From contig JANJXV010000004.1 in NCBI GenBank assembly GCA_024803745.1, positions 48,253,358 to 48,317,357 on the forward strand: a DNA stretch of 64,000 nucleotides, given 5' to 3'. Shown in pieces: positions 45,593 to 57,668 of this stretch. Each line of letters begins with the position of its first letter. Within the stretch, counting starts at the first letter, position 1. The notes under the pieces were generated by a model that saw only the letters and a list, made by a program, of their open reading frames with translations, did no database searches and was not told the DNA's origin. The translations under genes and the position numbers were made by a program. The stretch comes from Megascapheus bottae (taxonomy: Eukaryota; Chordata; Mammalia; Rodentia; Geomyidae).

Positions 45593-46245
45593 ATTCACCT
45601 TGATAGTTACTTTGAAAGGTATTCATAGGAAAAATAATATTGTTATCAGAATTAGTAAGTGAATAATGCAGAATATAGTTAAGTATGAATTTCACAGAAG
45701 TGAGAAGCAATATTTTTTACATGTCCAGTTTAATATTAAGTAACTGTACATATGAAAAATATCAATATATGTATTTAGCTTTTACCTTGGACTTTCGCTT
45801 TCATTTAATCCCCTATGTGATAGATATATGATTGGTGAACACATTTAATTTTCTGGATGGTACTTGTCTAGAAGGCCTGGGAACAAGAAACTCTACAGGC
45901 AAAGAGCATAGGAGCACCCACAGGTCAAGTCTTGGTACCCAGTATTATTTATTTTACAATAAAATGTATAAGGAGTTCTTGAGGGAATGATTGATTCTGC
46001 ATTTGGGAAAGGACGGTTAATATAAGGCTGGAGTGTTTTAAAATATTAGACAGCTACATAAACAAAGAAAACTAAACAGAAAATGATAAAATGATGGAAC
46101 TTGCCCGGGTACACTGGAGCTGTCTTAAAGGAGCTCACAGCGGACAAAGTTTCAAAATTGAGCAATAAAATGTACAATTATAATATTGCATGAAAACCAA
46201 GGAATGAGCTATATACTCTTCAGTTTACTCTTGTTATAAATAAAT
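45593..46245. other. Unassigned DNA
   Basis: No gene or repeat recognised. Confidence 0.4.
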
Positions 46246-46480
46246 GCTTTCTTATTGTTACTGTATCTGACTGTTACCTGGTGCATTGTATATACAATTA
46301 TTTGAAATAGGAAATGAATGGGGAAACGAGATGATTAGGAGGGAGTTGGAGGAGGGAAATGGGGACAAAAACATGAGAAGAGGTATCAATGTGTGAGAAG
46401 TAATGTACCTTCTATCTGGCAAATGTAACTGTAACCCCTTTATACATTACATCAATAACAAAAATCAAAATAAAAAGAAT
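46246..46480 (+). mobile_element. L1 3' UTR only
   Basis: ATTGTTACTGTATCTGACTG, AAACATGAGAAGAGGTATCA and ACCTTCTATCTGGCAAATGT, then CCCCTTTATACATTAC and an A-rich tail. It is a slightly older relative of the tail at 39287. Confidence 0.85.
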
Positions 46481-47746
46481 CACATTCAGGAATGTATTTA
46501 TTGAGTCAATGAGAAAATAAACATGTTTTAATTAAAAAATAAACAAATACTTGAATGAAAATAAAACAAAAAAGGAGGAAATGCTAAACACGATCTATGG
46601 AAGATTATCAATCAAGAAATATAGATGATGAGGAGAAAAGTAGAAAATGATTATTAGTATGATTTTGTAGTAAATATAGACAAAGCAAAGATACTTGATA
46701 AAACAGGAGTATGAAATATAAAGAGTGATAGAATGTTAACTTCATAGGCTTTCCACAAAAAAGTACACATTATTGTGGAAATTTCAGGGTAGATCTACAA
46801 ATTTGTTAACCCCTCTAGGAGATGGGGTTAAGTTTCCTTTCCCTTGTAGGGGTTTGACTTAGATCTTTGCTTCTAAGAACTTTGAAAAGGGAAAATAAAT
46901 TTTTACACCAAAGAAAATGGCAAATATCACCAAGTAATAATGATTACCATAATGGGTAATAAGAAATGCCGATAAGAATAGGCCATAAGGAGATAATGTC
47001 TTTGACAGTTTTCTACAAAAGTTCATGGGCTTGTTAATAGAATTATTATTTGAGAATATATTGACAAAACTTGTTTGATGAGTATTCTGGGAAATTGTTG
47101 AATTACTTCTTCAGGAGTGTCATAATCATAAAATTGAAGACAAAATAGAAAGTGCCACAAATTTAGCAGAACTAGAATGGACTATGCTAATATGGAACAG
47201 AAAACAGATACAAGTACCAAACATGATCTCAGAATGACGTTTTTAGGTAAGTTTTGAAGCTTTCAAAATACATGAGGAAAATTTATCTCATCAGTGTTCC
47301 TTTTGCAATAAGATTTGATTAGAAAAAATTTGTGTATGTGTTACATTTTGTTGAATTGGTTGCACATATTAACCTGACTTATTATCACTATACCATTTTT
47401 CTGTTAAACCTAAAATCTCTATTATCCAACTTTTGATAGAAAATGCTTGCAGGCTTTCATATAAAGGAACATTTGTGAACTACCTTTGTAGCCCTGAAAT
47501 TTAAAATAGTTTCAATATAAAAAAATTGAAGTCACTTAATTTAAGTTGCCAATGTATTTTTAGCACCATGATTTGACAGCTTACTATTTATGAAAGACTG
47601 CTAAATGCTTTTAGGTCCTACCCCTGATTAATGCATTTAGCAGCTTTTTTTTAGTTCTACCAATGATTATATTCATTTTATATCTGTGAAAACTAAGATT
47701 GGTTAAATCATGGGACATTGCTGAAGAATACAGAATTCTCATGGTT
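46481..47746. other. Unassigned single-copy DNA
   Basis: AT-rich with no repeat, gene or RNA recognised. Confidence 0.4.
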
Positions 47747-47762
47747 AAAAAATGCAGAACTA

Positions 47763-47946
47763 GGGCCGGGAGTTTGGCCTAGTGGTGGAGTGCTTCCTAG
47801 CATGCACAAAAACCTCAGATAGATCCCTTGATAGCACAGACATAGAAAAATCCAGAAGTGTTGCTGTGGCTCAGGTGGTAGAGTTCTAGCCTTGAGAAAG
47901 CCCAAGGACACTGCTCAGACCCTGAGTTCAAGATCCAGGACTGGCA
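47763..47946 (+). mobile_element. IDL-Geo SINE
   Basis: GGGCCGGGAGTTTGGCCTAG and TGGTGGAGTGC, then a damaged B box (AGATAGATCCC), and GATCCAGGACTGGC. The perfect 16-bp duplication AAAAAATGCAGAACTA lies at 47747-47762 and 47947-47962. Confidence 0.93.
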
Positions 47947-48198
47947 AAAAAATGCAGAACTAGTATTCAAATTAAAATATGTCTGAGAACAAAGTCTATA
48001 TGATCATGTTCTGGTACCATATACCTGAGGTCTATGTGCGTATATACTTTCAGAGAAGGCTCAGAAGTCCCTTCTATGTGCCAGCTATTATGAAAATATG
48101 AAATCAATTTTTCTAATAAAATAGTCAGATATTCATAACATGATATATTTTCCACAGTATCTCTTCAATGTCCCCTTACCCTCTTAAAACTGTGTTTA

Positions 48199-49039
48199 CA
48201 AATGCTAGTGGGGATGTGGCCAGGAGGGATCACTACTGCACTGTTGGTGGGAATGCAAACTCATTCAACCACTATGGAAAGCAGTATGGCAGTTCCTCAA
48301 AAGACTAAACATAGAGCTCCCCTACGACCCAGCAATTCCACTACTTGGCATTTACATAGTCATCCAGAAACAAGGACATCCTAAATCCACTAGCACAACC
48401 ATGTTCATTGCAGCACTATTTACTACAGCAAAGATATGAAACCAACCCAGATGCCCCTCAGTTCATGAGTGGATCAACAAGATATGGTATTTATACACAA
48501 TGGAATTCTATGCTGCTGTCAGAAAGAATGACATTGCCTCATTTGTAAAGAAATGGAAAGACTTCATGTTAAGTGAAGTAAACCAGACTCAAAGGAATAT
48601 AGGCTCAATGGTTTCCCTCATTTGTCATAATCAGTAGAAACCTTGGGCTCTCCTAGCAGAAGTTTACAATAGAACAAAACCTTGATACATAAGACCATAT
48701 AGAATGACACTAAATGTAAGGACCTCCAGGATGTAGAAACAAAAGCCATATAATGATTGTTGCCCTTAATGTACTATATTATCTCTCATCTCTTTTGCTG
48801 TCCCTTGGTTATCTCATATTGTTACAGTATTTCACGTGGTTATCTGATATATTGTATATATACGTATTTGGTTATTTGAAGTCAGATAGGGAAGGGGTAA
48901 ACAGGATGAAGGTTGGGAATGAGGGGGAGAGAAATAGGGACCAAGACATGAGAAAGGGTTTGTGAAGTAATGCACCTTCTATCTGGTGAATATAATGTAG
49001 CCCTTCTATTAATTACAATAAAATATATGGGGAAAAAAC
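48199..49039 (+). mobile_element. 5'-truncated L1: ORF2 end and 3' UTR
   Basis: It starts in the C-terminal cysteine region (GGGGATGTGGCCAGGAGGGA), passes AAAGATATGAAACCAACCCA and AGTGAAGTAAACCAGACTCA, then the 3' UTR to ATTAATTACAATAAAATAT. ORF2 carries stops (TGA in place of the TGG of IWNQP). A weak duplication may exist (CTGTGTTTACA before, TTGTATTTATA after). Confidence 0.9.
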
Positions 49040-49823
49040 GGATTGTATTTATAGTCCTATTAGTTGCTTTTCACATTGCTCATAAATAGTAACTAAGATG
49101 AAGAAATAGAAGACTACAAGTAGACAGGATGCACCGAGAAAGACAGGAAAGTGCCTGGCTCAAGATATTCCTAAAGACTAATCTGAGTCACTGACTTTCT
49201 CTATTTAGACCCCATCTGCTTGTTTCTAGACTCTCAAAACATAGCATCCCCATCTAGAAAACAAGTGTCCAAAACAGGATCCTGTCAAACTCCAATATTA
49301 TCAATTATGTATATTCTCTTCTTTGTCCGGTTATGATTCCTCAACTCATATGACAATGTGTAATTTGAATGGACTTTCTCTCTTCATTATATAATTTTCT
49401 ATGTCCTAGAATTTTCCTTTTCTCCCTCTTGCTTGTAGTGAGCGCTGACTTTGATGGTCTTTTGCTTTTTTGCTGTTGTTGTTATTAATTGCTGCCCAGA
49501 CATACTTTAGTCTTTTCTTAAAGTATCTACAGCTATTTTTCTTCAATATTCTTGAAATGGCAGGTTTACCTTTTTATGCCATTGAATTCTTCCTAAAATA
49601 CCACCTACTTTTATGGTTATTTGCATTCCAGAAAAGTAGGTTTAAGATATTTCTTGTTTCTAAATAGCAATTGTTAAATACAAGTGGTAAATGTGTCCTT
49701 TGAAAATGGGCCTAGGCGGAACAAATCTACTCAACATGTATTCCCATTGAGGAGAATTAGTGTGTACTCAAATTTATTTAACTTAAGTTGTTAATTAAAA
49801 GGGGAAAGACAACCAAATGTCAG
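49040..49823. other. Unassigned single-copy DNA
   Basis: The short frame at 49470-49667 has no domain and no repeat is recognised. Confidence 0.4.
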
Positions 49824-50042
49824 TAGCTGGACATCTGTATTCCTAGCTACTCATGATGCTGAAATATGAGGATCATGATTGGAAGCCAGCCCAGGCAGGA
49901 AAAATCATGAGACTCTTGTCTTTAATTAACCACCAAAAAAGCCAGAAGTGGAACCATGATCCATGTGGTATTATGCTATCCTTGAAAAAAATATCTCAAG
50001 TATAGCACCCAAGACTTGATTTCAAGCTCCAGGACCTGAAAA
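49824..50042 (+). mobile_element. 7SL/B1-like dimeric SINE, diverged
   Basis: TAGCTGGACATCTGTATTCC, TAGCTACTCATGATGCTGAA, ACTCTTGTCTTTAATTAACC and TTTCAAGCTCCAGGACCTG. Confidence 0.75.
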
Positions 50043-50156
50043 AGCAAAGCAAAGAAAAAAGAAAAATGAAGGGATGGGAAGGGAAAGGGAAAGGGAAGGG
50101 AAAGGGAAAGGGAGAGGGAGAGGGAGAGGGAGAGGGAGAGGGAGAGGGAGAGGGGT
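50043..50156. repeat. (GGGAAA)n(GGGAGA)n repeat
   Basis: A purine-rich hexanucleotide array grows out of the A-tail of the preceding SINE (AAAGCAAAGCAAAG, then GGGAAA, then GGGAGA units). Its homopurine, G-rich strand could form triplex or G-quadruplex structures. Confidence 0.95.
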
Positions 50157-50375
50157 AAGGCAAATACATAATCTTGTTCTGTATGGGTACTTTCAAGGCT
50201 CGAATTCATTTTAGCACAAGTTTATTGTTTGATATTCATATTATTAAGGTAAATTACTGAAAAACATAGGCCCATTGAACACAGTTAAGAATCTCTGCTA
50301 TCAGTACTGGTTTGCCCTAAGGACAGAATGATTTTGTTTGCCCACATTTAGAATTCATGACAGGTGCACTTTAAA

Positions 50376-50458
50376 AAAAAATTTTTTTTGCCAGTCCTGG
50401 GCATGGGCTCAGGGACTGAGCACTGTCCCTGGATTTTCTCAAGGCTAGGGCTCTATCA
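50376..50458 (-). mobile_element. 5'-truncated IDL-Geo SINE
   Basis: Only the last ~83 bp of the right half is present (TTTGCCAGTCCTGGGCATGG to GGCTAGGGCTCTATCA). A duplication, GACAGGTGCACTTTAAA at 50359-50375 and the same with one extra T at 50459-50476, shows that the truncation happened at insertion. Confidence 0.92.
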
Positions 50459-50478
50459 GACAGGTGCACTTTTAAACA

Positions 50479-51171
50479 CCAAATTTCTGATGGCATTGAT
50501 GTGGTTATGTGATGGTCCAATTCCTTTCTAAGAGAAACAAATGCCTGTTGTAGTTTGACAAGCAAACTTAAGTTTTAATAACTCCAAAGGTTTTGCATAT
50601 AGCTGGAAAAGAAATGATGAGAGGCTTAAAGGAGTTATTTGAAGGACACCTTATTACTTTCATATCAGAATATATTTAAATAAAAAAGGAAACAGCCAGT
50701 TTCATTACTGTCAAGAAGCCTACTTTTTCAATCATATATTTTTATAGTAATATTACTGTAGCAGCACTTCAGTGTTTAAAAAGTAGACTGTGTAGCAAGT
50801 GTTTCATTTACTTATTGTGTAGGCAACTTTGAAAACTGCTTTTTGGGTAATAACACCATACTGAAATTACCTGGAAATTTCATATGGCATTTTTTGAGGT
50901 GAAAGGGAAATAAATAATACTTGTAGGAATGATTTTTATGGGTTACTACCAATGAGTAACACTAAATTTGAAATTTGATGTTTTTCTTTAAAAATCTGCA
51001 CATTTCCTCAAGTTGCTTAGGCTAGCTGGTATTTTCCTATTCTGCAAAATCCCTTTTCATTTTGATAAGTCCATAGAAATCTTCATGGGTTTGCTTTATC
51101 ATTGAATGCTTTCTCATTCTTTCACTCTAGTTCCAAGCAGCTGCTTTTATTTTCTTTTAAAATATAGTTTA
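50479..51171. other. Unassigned single-copy DNA
   Basis: Smooth AT-rich sequence. About 50700-51010 (TAGTAATATTACTGTAGCAG and neighbours) has a conserved-element texture. No gene. Confidence 0.35.
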
Positions 51172-51395
51172 TCCATTGGGCACTGTGGCTCACACCTGTA
51201 ATTTTAGTTACTGAGGAGGCTGAGATCTGAGGGTTGAGGTTTGAAGCCAGTTGGGACAGGAAAGTCTGTGGGATTCTTATCTCCAATTTACTGTCAATAA
51301 AAGCAATAAGTAGAATTGTGGCTCAAGTGAATAGAGAGCTAGCCTTGAGCAAACAGTTCAAGTAGAGATTGTAGGCCCTGAATTCAAGCCCTAGA
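51172..51395 (+). mobile_element. 7SL/B1-like dimeric SINE
   Basis: CATTGGGCACTGTGGCTCAC, GAGGAGGCTGAGATCTGAGG, AATTGTGGCTCAAGTGAATA and GGCCCTGAATTCAAGCCCT, then a short CACACA-rich tail (51396-51450). Confidence 0.85.
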
Positions 51396-51450
51396 ACCAG
51401 CACACACACACCCATATACACAAACACATATATATTCACATACATACATA

Positions 51451-52138
51451 CCCCCATATACAAAATGGATTATTTTGTTAAATATGGTTCGCAAATATAA
51501 TAATCAAAATAAATAAACGTTTGAAATATATAACTTGATAATGTATATACATATCGAGTGAAAACATGACTACATTATCTTTTTTACTCTTCCATTTCCT
51601 TTTCCTTCCTTGCTTCTTTGCTCCTCTCTCCCTTCCTTTCTTCCTTTCTGATAATGAAAACATTTAGAATCTGCTCTTTGATACTGTTAACTTTCCCTCA
51701 TCTTCTAAAACTTTCCCTGATCTATCATTCAAATGCCTATATGTAAGTTGTTTGTTTGAGAAAGTTTATTAAAGATTATTGAGTTTCATATTTGTGGGTT
51801 GAAGTAGGATGAGGGGGAGCACAGATCAAGATGCATTGTTTATTATTCATGTACTTTGTTAAACAACACCTCCCTTGTAAAACTACCTAAAAATAAGTAA
51901 AAGTACAATGAAACAGAAAAAAGTAAAATTACAATGGGATATTCTTGTGCTTTTTTATTCCCTTGGTAATTCAGTAATGGCACTCTTTTGTGAGACATAT
52001 AGCTTTACCTTCCATTTTCCTCCCCCATCCCAAGCCCAATTTAGCCTTGCTATGGGTAAACCTTAAGTCTTCCTGTGGTCCTATACACACTTCAAGTTAG
52101 GTTTTTACACACACATTGATATCTATGTAGAAAGAATT
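51451..52138. other. Unassigned DNA
   Basis: AT-rich with no gene. The antisense Lys/Arg-rich frame at 51478-51663 comes from a CT-rich patch. Confidence 0.4.
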
Positions 52139-52153
52139 TTGGTGTCAATTCTT

Positions 52154-52277
52154 TTATTTTCTATTTATTTTTTAAATGTAATTAATAGAAGGGTTACATT
52201 ATATTCACCAGATAGAAGGTGCATTACTTCACAAACATTGATACCCTTTTTCATGTTTTGGTCCCATTTCTCTCCCC
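52154..52277 (-). mobile_element. Very short L1 3' end insertion (124 bp)
   Basis: Antisense L1 tail only (AATGTAATTAATAGAAGGG to CCATTTCTCTCCCC). The perfect 15-bp duplication TTGGTGTCAATTCTT lies at 52139-52153 and 52278-52292. Confidence 0.95.
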
Positions 52278-52292
52278 TTGGTGTCAATTCTT

Positions 52293-53352
52293 ATTTTGGA
52301 GTCAATGCTTATTCATAGAGTTTCATAGAAAAGGTTTTGTTTCATGATCATGAAGCTACTGGGAAGCCTGGCTCAAGCTATATTAATTTAATAAATATGT
52401 CTCATTTCTGATCTTCTTTGAATGAATATCTCATACTGTTATCATTTAATACCAGCCTATCATATTACCTCATGTCATGACTACCAAAATTAAACTATAA
52501 GTGCTCTGTGCATGCTAAGGCTTTTTCTAACTGCTAAGTTTTAGATCTCATTTTTGTCTCAATGATATCAGTGCTCCCACAATGTAAACAATAATCTTCT
52601 TATCTCCATTGACCAATAGGAAATTTTTCTACTAACTTGTCTCATTCCCAAACTATACTTTTGCTACTTTCTTCATTTGCTTTGGATTGAATACCTTACC
52701 TGTTTATACTGAATTATTTATGTGCTAATTTTCTTGACACTGTCATAATGTTTGCTTTTCGTAGAAACTGAGATGTTAGGTTACCTGGCTTGGGGTACAG
52801 ATTGTATCTGTGGTTAGTGTTGGATCAGGTCACAGGTTCCTCAAGGTACAAACTCCTGCCTTCTCTTAACTGCCCTACTGTTTGTTCTTCTTTGGCCCTA
52901 CTTTGTGCTTTCTTGCATCTATATCTTCTCTGTTCCTAGTTTGCGTTTCTGTGGCACTCTTTCTGTTGATATGCCTAACTACTGATTCCATGACAATGAA
53001 TTTGCTTCTTTGCTTTCATGATCACATAAAATCTGACATCAAAATAACAGAGTAAAATTATGATCTGTTTAGACCCAAGTTCAAAATCACTTTGAACTCC
53101 ACCAATATTCCAGCAGGCATTTTCTATACTTGTAGAGTACTTAAGTTGCTGATATTAGCACATTTATCTTACAAAACAATGTTGCAGTAAGTAAAAGATG
53201 AAGTTGAGAGTAATAGTTGTAGTGAAAGGAAAAAACACTCTGCTCTGTAGAAAAATACCTAAAATTTAAAATATTGAGCTAAAATTTATAATTTTAATCA
53301 ATTGAATTTAGAAATGAACTTTAATTATAACTTAAAAAATTTTATTATGAAA
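52293..53352. other. Unassigned single-copy DNA
   Basis: No gene or repeat recognised. Confidence 0.4.
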
Positions 53353-53366
53353 CAAACCTAATGTTT

Positions 53367-53571
53367 TGTTTTGTTTTGTTTTTTCTGCCAGTCCTGGGCT
53401 TGAGCTCAGGGCCTGAGCACTGTCCTTGAATTTTTCCCAAGGCTAGAGCTCTACCACTTGAGCCTCAGTACTACTTCCGGCTTTTTCTAAGTATGTGGCA
53501 CCAAGGAATCGAACCCGGGTCTTCGTGCATGCTAGGCAAGCACTCTACCACTAGGCCAAACTCCCGGCCCC
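53367..53571 (-). mobile_element. IDL-Geo SINE, well preserved
   Basis: A TTTTG tail, CTGCCAGTCCTGGGCTTGAG, GGAATCGAACCCGGGTCTTC and GGCCAAACTCCCGGCCC. Duplication: CAAACCTAATGTTT at 53353-53366 and CAAATCTAATGTTT at 53572-53585. Both left-half pol III boxes are intact on the minus strand. Confidence 0.94.
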
Positions 53572-53720
53572 CAAATCTAATGTTTGTATCAATCTTATTT
53601 CCTATCTATTAATGTTCAATTATCTTATAGTTTTATCTGACTGAATTTTTAACATTTTAATAGAATTTTAAGAGGTTAATTAAGAAATACGCAATAAAAA
53701 TAAACTTTCTATGCCATATT

Positions 53721-55704
53721 TTTATTTATTTATATTTTTATTATAAAGGTGATGAACAGGAGGATTACAGTTACCTAAGTAAGATAATGAGTACATTTCT
53801 TTTTTTTTTTGTCAATCGTGAGACTTGAACTCTGGGCCTGGGCACTGTCCTTGAGGTCTTCAGCTCAAGGTTACCTCCCTACTCCTTGAGCCACAGTGCC
53901 ACTTCCGAGTTTCTGCTGGTTAATTGGAGATAAGAGTCTCACAGACTTTTTAGTGCCTGGGCTGGCTTTGAAACATGATCCTCAGATTTTAGCCTCCTCA
54001 GTAGCTAGGATTATAGCTATGAGTATATTTATTTTTAAACAGTTACTTTGTTCCTTTCTCCTGCTTACCCCTCCCTACTCCTTTCCCACTTCAGGTGTAT
54101 AGTTCATTTCCAACATAATGCCAAGTATTATTGTTGCATTAATTCCTCCTTTTTTCCTGCTGTTTCTTGTGAATCCCTTTCCCTTTCATAGATTGAAGAA
54201 ACTTATATATTCCATATAAGACAAAGGTTACAGAAAACTAAAACAGGGAAAAAGAAGAAATAACTGCATACAGGACATAAGAATCTCTGGTTTCTAGTCA
54301 TGGAGTTCATGTTGATAAACTTCACTTATATATAGTCTTATGCACTTAGAAGCTGGACTATTGAGATCCCCTGGTAAGAATATCATAGATATAATCTAAT
54401 TATTACAAATGAGGGAAACCATGTAACCTACTTTTCTTTGGGTCGGGCTTACTTCACTTCCAGGTCTTTTCATTTCATTATGAATGGGGCAATGTCATTT
54501 TTTCTGATGGAAGCATAGAAATGCCTGGTGTATATATGCCACAACTTTTTGATCCATTCATCTATTGAAGGGAATCTGGTCTAGTTCCATATCTTAGCTC
54601 CAGTAAATAATGTTGCAGTAGATATGGTTGGGCTGGTAGCTTTAGTATGGCCTTGTTTGTGGTAATATGATTAAATGCGCAGAAGTGGGATTGCAGGGTC
54701 ATAAGGAAGTTCTGTTTTGTCTTTTGAGGACCTCCATACTAATTTTCAGAGTGATTAAAAGAGTTTTTACTGTAATAACATTCCCTTTTGGCCACAATCA
54801 TGCCAGTATCTGCTGTTATTAGATTTGCTTATAATGGCCATTCTAACTTGTGTGAGGTGAAATCTCAGCCAGAAATATTGGACATTTCTTCATGTATCTA
54901 TTGGCCATTCTTTCTTCTTCAGAGAAGTCTCTCTTTACATCTTTAACCTACTTGTTAATGGTGTGGATGTTTTGGGGGATTTAATTTTTTGAGGTCTAAC
55001 TTATTTTACATATGAGGTTTTTGTTTGTTGTATGCGTAGTGAAGAGCTTTTTAAGTCTGTGTGCTTTCTATTGATCTTGATAGCTATGCCTCTTTCCCAT
55101 GCAGAATCTCTGCAGTTTAATGCAATCTCATTTATCCAAGTTTTCTTTGATTTGTTATGTTTCTTGGTCATTATTAAGGAAGTTTCTACCTATGCCAAGA
55201 AACCCTAGTGTTTGCTCTGATCCTTCCTGTAATATTTTCAGGGTATTTGCTGAGATCTTTGGTCCATGTAGAATTGATTCTGGTACAGGGTGATATATAA
55301 GGATCTAATTTCAGTTTTCTACAAGTGTTTAGTCAATTCTGCCAGCACATTTGTTGAAGAGGGTGTCTTTCTCCCATCTTGTGTTTTTGGCTCCCTTATC
55401 GAATATTAGGAGGTCTCAAGTCTGTGGGTTCTTTTCTGGGTCTTCAGTTTTATTCCATTAATTGTCAGGCCTGTTCTTGCACCATTACCAAGCTGTTTTT
55501 ATTACTATGGTTTTGTTGTAGAGTTTGACATTTGGTATTGATATTCCTCCAGCACTGTTCTTCCTGATAAGGATTGCTTTTGCTATTTGGCATCTTTTCT
55601 TGTTCCACATGAATTTTTAGATTGCTTCTTCTTTTTCCTTAAAGAATGAAGTTGGAATATATTGATGGCTATTGCATTAAATTTGTAGATAGCCTTTGGC
55701 AGTA
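53721..55704 (-). mobile_element. 5'-truncated L1 with duplication
   Basis: Reading on the minus strand, ORF2 begins in the region after the RT core (antisense TAGATAGCCTTTGGCAGT), passes the C-terminal domains (antisense CCCATGCAGAATCTCTGCAG, TTCTCTACAAGTG block, CTTACTTCACTTCCAGG) and ends in the older-subfamily 3' UTR with a T-run at 53721. Duplication: TTTCTATGCCATATT at 53706-53720 and TTTCTATGTCATATT at 55705-55719. A SINE interrupts its 3' UTR at 53799-54018. ORF2 is full of stops. Confidence 0.9.
53799..54018 (-). mobile_element. 7SL/B1-like dimeric SINE nested in L1
   Basis: GTCAATCGTGAGACTTGAAC, CCTTGAGCCACAGTGCCACT, GGTTAATTGGAGATAAGAGT and GGCTGGCTTTGAAACATGAT. Duplication: ATGAGTACATTT at 53787-53798 and ATGAGTATATTT at 54019-54030, both within L1 3' UTR. 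Confidence 0.93.
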
Positions 55705-55719
55705 TTTCTATGTCATATT

Positions 55720-56107
55720 GTTACTACACAAAATTATGTATTTTTCTGTAGATGATAAATTCAGAATGGATGATCTGGCTTTTCACATGTTTCTTTTCCG
55801 TGTGAAACTGATAAGGAATCTATAAAAGTCCTCAATTCTCACTGTGCTTTTTGGTTGCTATGAAAAATGTGTTTTGCATTCTGAACTTCAAACTCATTTT
55901 CTCTGACACAGTGTTCTTTTGTTTAGCAACACCGTTTGAGAAAATTATCAATGCAACACTATTAATCATTTAACAACTGGTACAAAAAGGGGTTTTTTAG
56001 AAGATGAACCTGAGAACAATTCAGATATAATCATTTCTTCACATTGCTATGTGAGCTACCTGATACTGCATTCAATAAACCAGAACTGCTTCATCATTTT
56101 TCTTCAT
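55720..56107. other. Unassigned single-copy DNA
   Basis: No gene or repeat recognised. Confidence 0.4.
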
Positions 56108-56815
56108 GTCTTTTTTCATTTTATTTTTTATTATCAAGGAATGTATAGAGGGCTTCCAGTTACATTCGCCAGATAGTGGGTACATTACTTGTCACACATT
56201 GATACCCCTTCTCATGTTTTTGTCCCCATTTCCCTCCCTTATGAGCCCCCTCCAATCATCTTGTTTTCCCCCTTCCCTTTTCTATTTTAAATAAACAAAT
56301 AAGCATATATATAATATACCAAATAACAAAGTCAGGTAAAATAACAATATGAGGTTAACCAAAGGCAACAAAGGAGAAGAGAAATAACAGTACATTAAGA
56401 ACAACAATCACTCAAGATAAAGCTCTTGTCTCATCCTATATGATCTTCTGTATCTAGGTTTTGTGCTATTAGAATCCTCTGCTAGGAGAGTCCTAAATGT
56501 GTACTAATTATTACAAATGAGGGAAACCATTGAGCCTATGTTCCTTTGGGTCTGGCTTACTTCACTTAATATGATCCAACAATTCCACTCATTGGCATTT
56601 AGCCCCAAATCCAGAAACAAGGACATACCAGAGCCACTAGCACAATAATGTTCATTGCAGCACTATTTACCATAGCAGAGATATGGAACCAACCCAGATG
56701 CCCCTCAGTATATGATTGGATCAAGAAGATGTGTTACTTATACACAATGGAATTCTATATGGCAGTCAGAAAGAATGATATTGCCCCATTTGTAAGGAAA
56801 TGGAAAGACTTTATG
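56108..56815 (-). mobile_element. 5'-inverted (twin-primed) L1
   Basis: 56108-56575 is antisense 3' UTR plus the last ORF2 codons (CTTACTTCACTTAATATGAT). At about 56576 it switches to forward ORF2 (CAACAATTCCACTCATTGGC, ATATGGAACCAACCCAGATG) ending GGAAATGGAAAGACTT at about 56811. In normal L1 the outer end of the inverted part and the start of the direct part lie only about 10-15 bp apart, the usual twin-priming signature. No duplication was identified. Confidence 0.85.
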
Positions 56816-57398
56816 ATTTGGGACATTAGAAGTTTTAGTATATGCTTATTTAGTAGACATCATCATAAATTTAAAATAAGTGACTTTTTTAATGAAAGAG
56901 GAAAGAATAGAGTGAAAAAATAATCATCTCTCAATTCTCTTCAGGTAAATCATTTCCCCAATTAAAATGCGAACAGTAGTGAGTTATTTGATTGAACTGA
57001 ACATTTTACATGTTTCACATGAAGTTTAAACTTTCAGAATAGGTAGCATTTTGTTCTCTATGACACTTTGTGCATATGAAATTAATGTGACTAATTGTTA
57101 TTTTAATATTGTTAGAGGTGTGATGCTTACTATGTAATCGATTATGAGTAAATGAAACAATAATTAAACAAAAAGTTACTTTTGGTTTATGATCTGCAAA
57201 AAGACATTACTCTTTAAGATTTACTTAAATTATCTATTTCAATTAAAGGGAAAATATCAGGAAAAAATTTTGGCAGAAGAAGGTATTAAAATTAAGGACA
57301 AGTATGTGTAGCAACCTGAAATTTCATAATAATTACTCTAAATGTGCTCTGCTTGCTAAAATAAAATATTCAACTCCATCACAGTTTTTTTTTTTAAT
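56816..57398. other. Unassigned DNA
   Basis: AT-rich with nothing recognised. Confidence 0.4.
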
Positions 57399-57410
57399 TC
57401 TAAATTTCAA

Positions 57411-57656
57411 GCCTGATGCTGGTGGTTTAAGCCTGTAATCCTAGCTACTTAGGAGGCTAAGATCTGAGGATTGTGTTTTTAAGCCTGTCCTGGCAAGAAA
57501 CTCTGTGAGACTCTTATCTAAAAAACCAAAACAACAACAACAACAACAACAAAAACTAAAGAAAACCCCAAAATGGCACTAAGCACTAGCTTTGAGTGAA
57601 AGCACCTAGGGACAGAGGCCAGGCCCTGAATTCAGGCTCCACAACTGAAAAAAATA
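57411..57656 (+). mobile_element. 7SL/B1-like dimeric SINE
   Basis: GCTGGTGGTTTAAGCCTGTA, TAGGAGGCTAAGATCTGAGG and CAGGCCCTGAATTCAGGC. An AAC run (about 57523-57550) has expanded the link between the two halves. The perfect 12-bp duplication TCTAAATTTCAA lies at 57399-57410 and 57657-57668. Confidence 0.92.
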
Positions 57657-57668
57657 TCTAAATTTCAA

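Noticed and set aside
49976..50209. Ser/Leu/Pro repeat frames on the minus strand
   Set aside because: They are translations of the GGGAAA/GGGAGA array.
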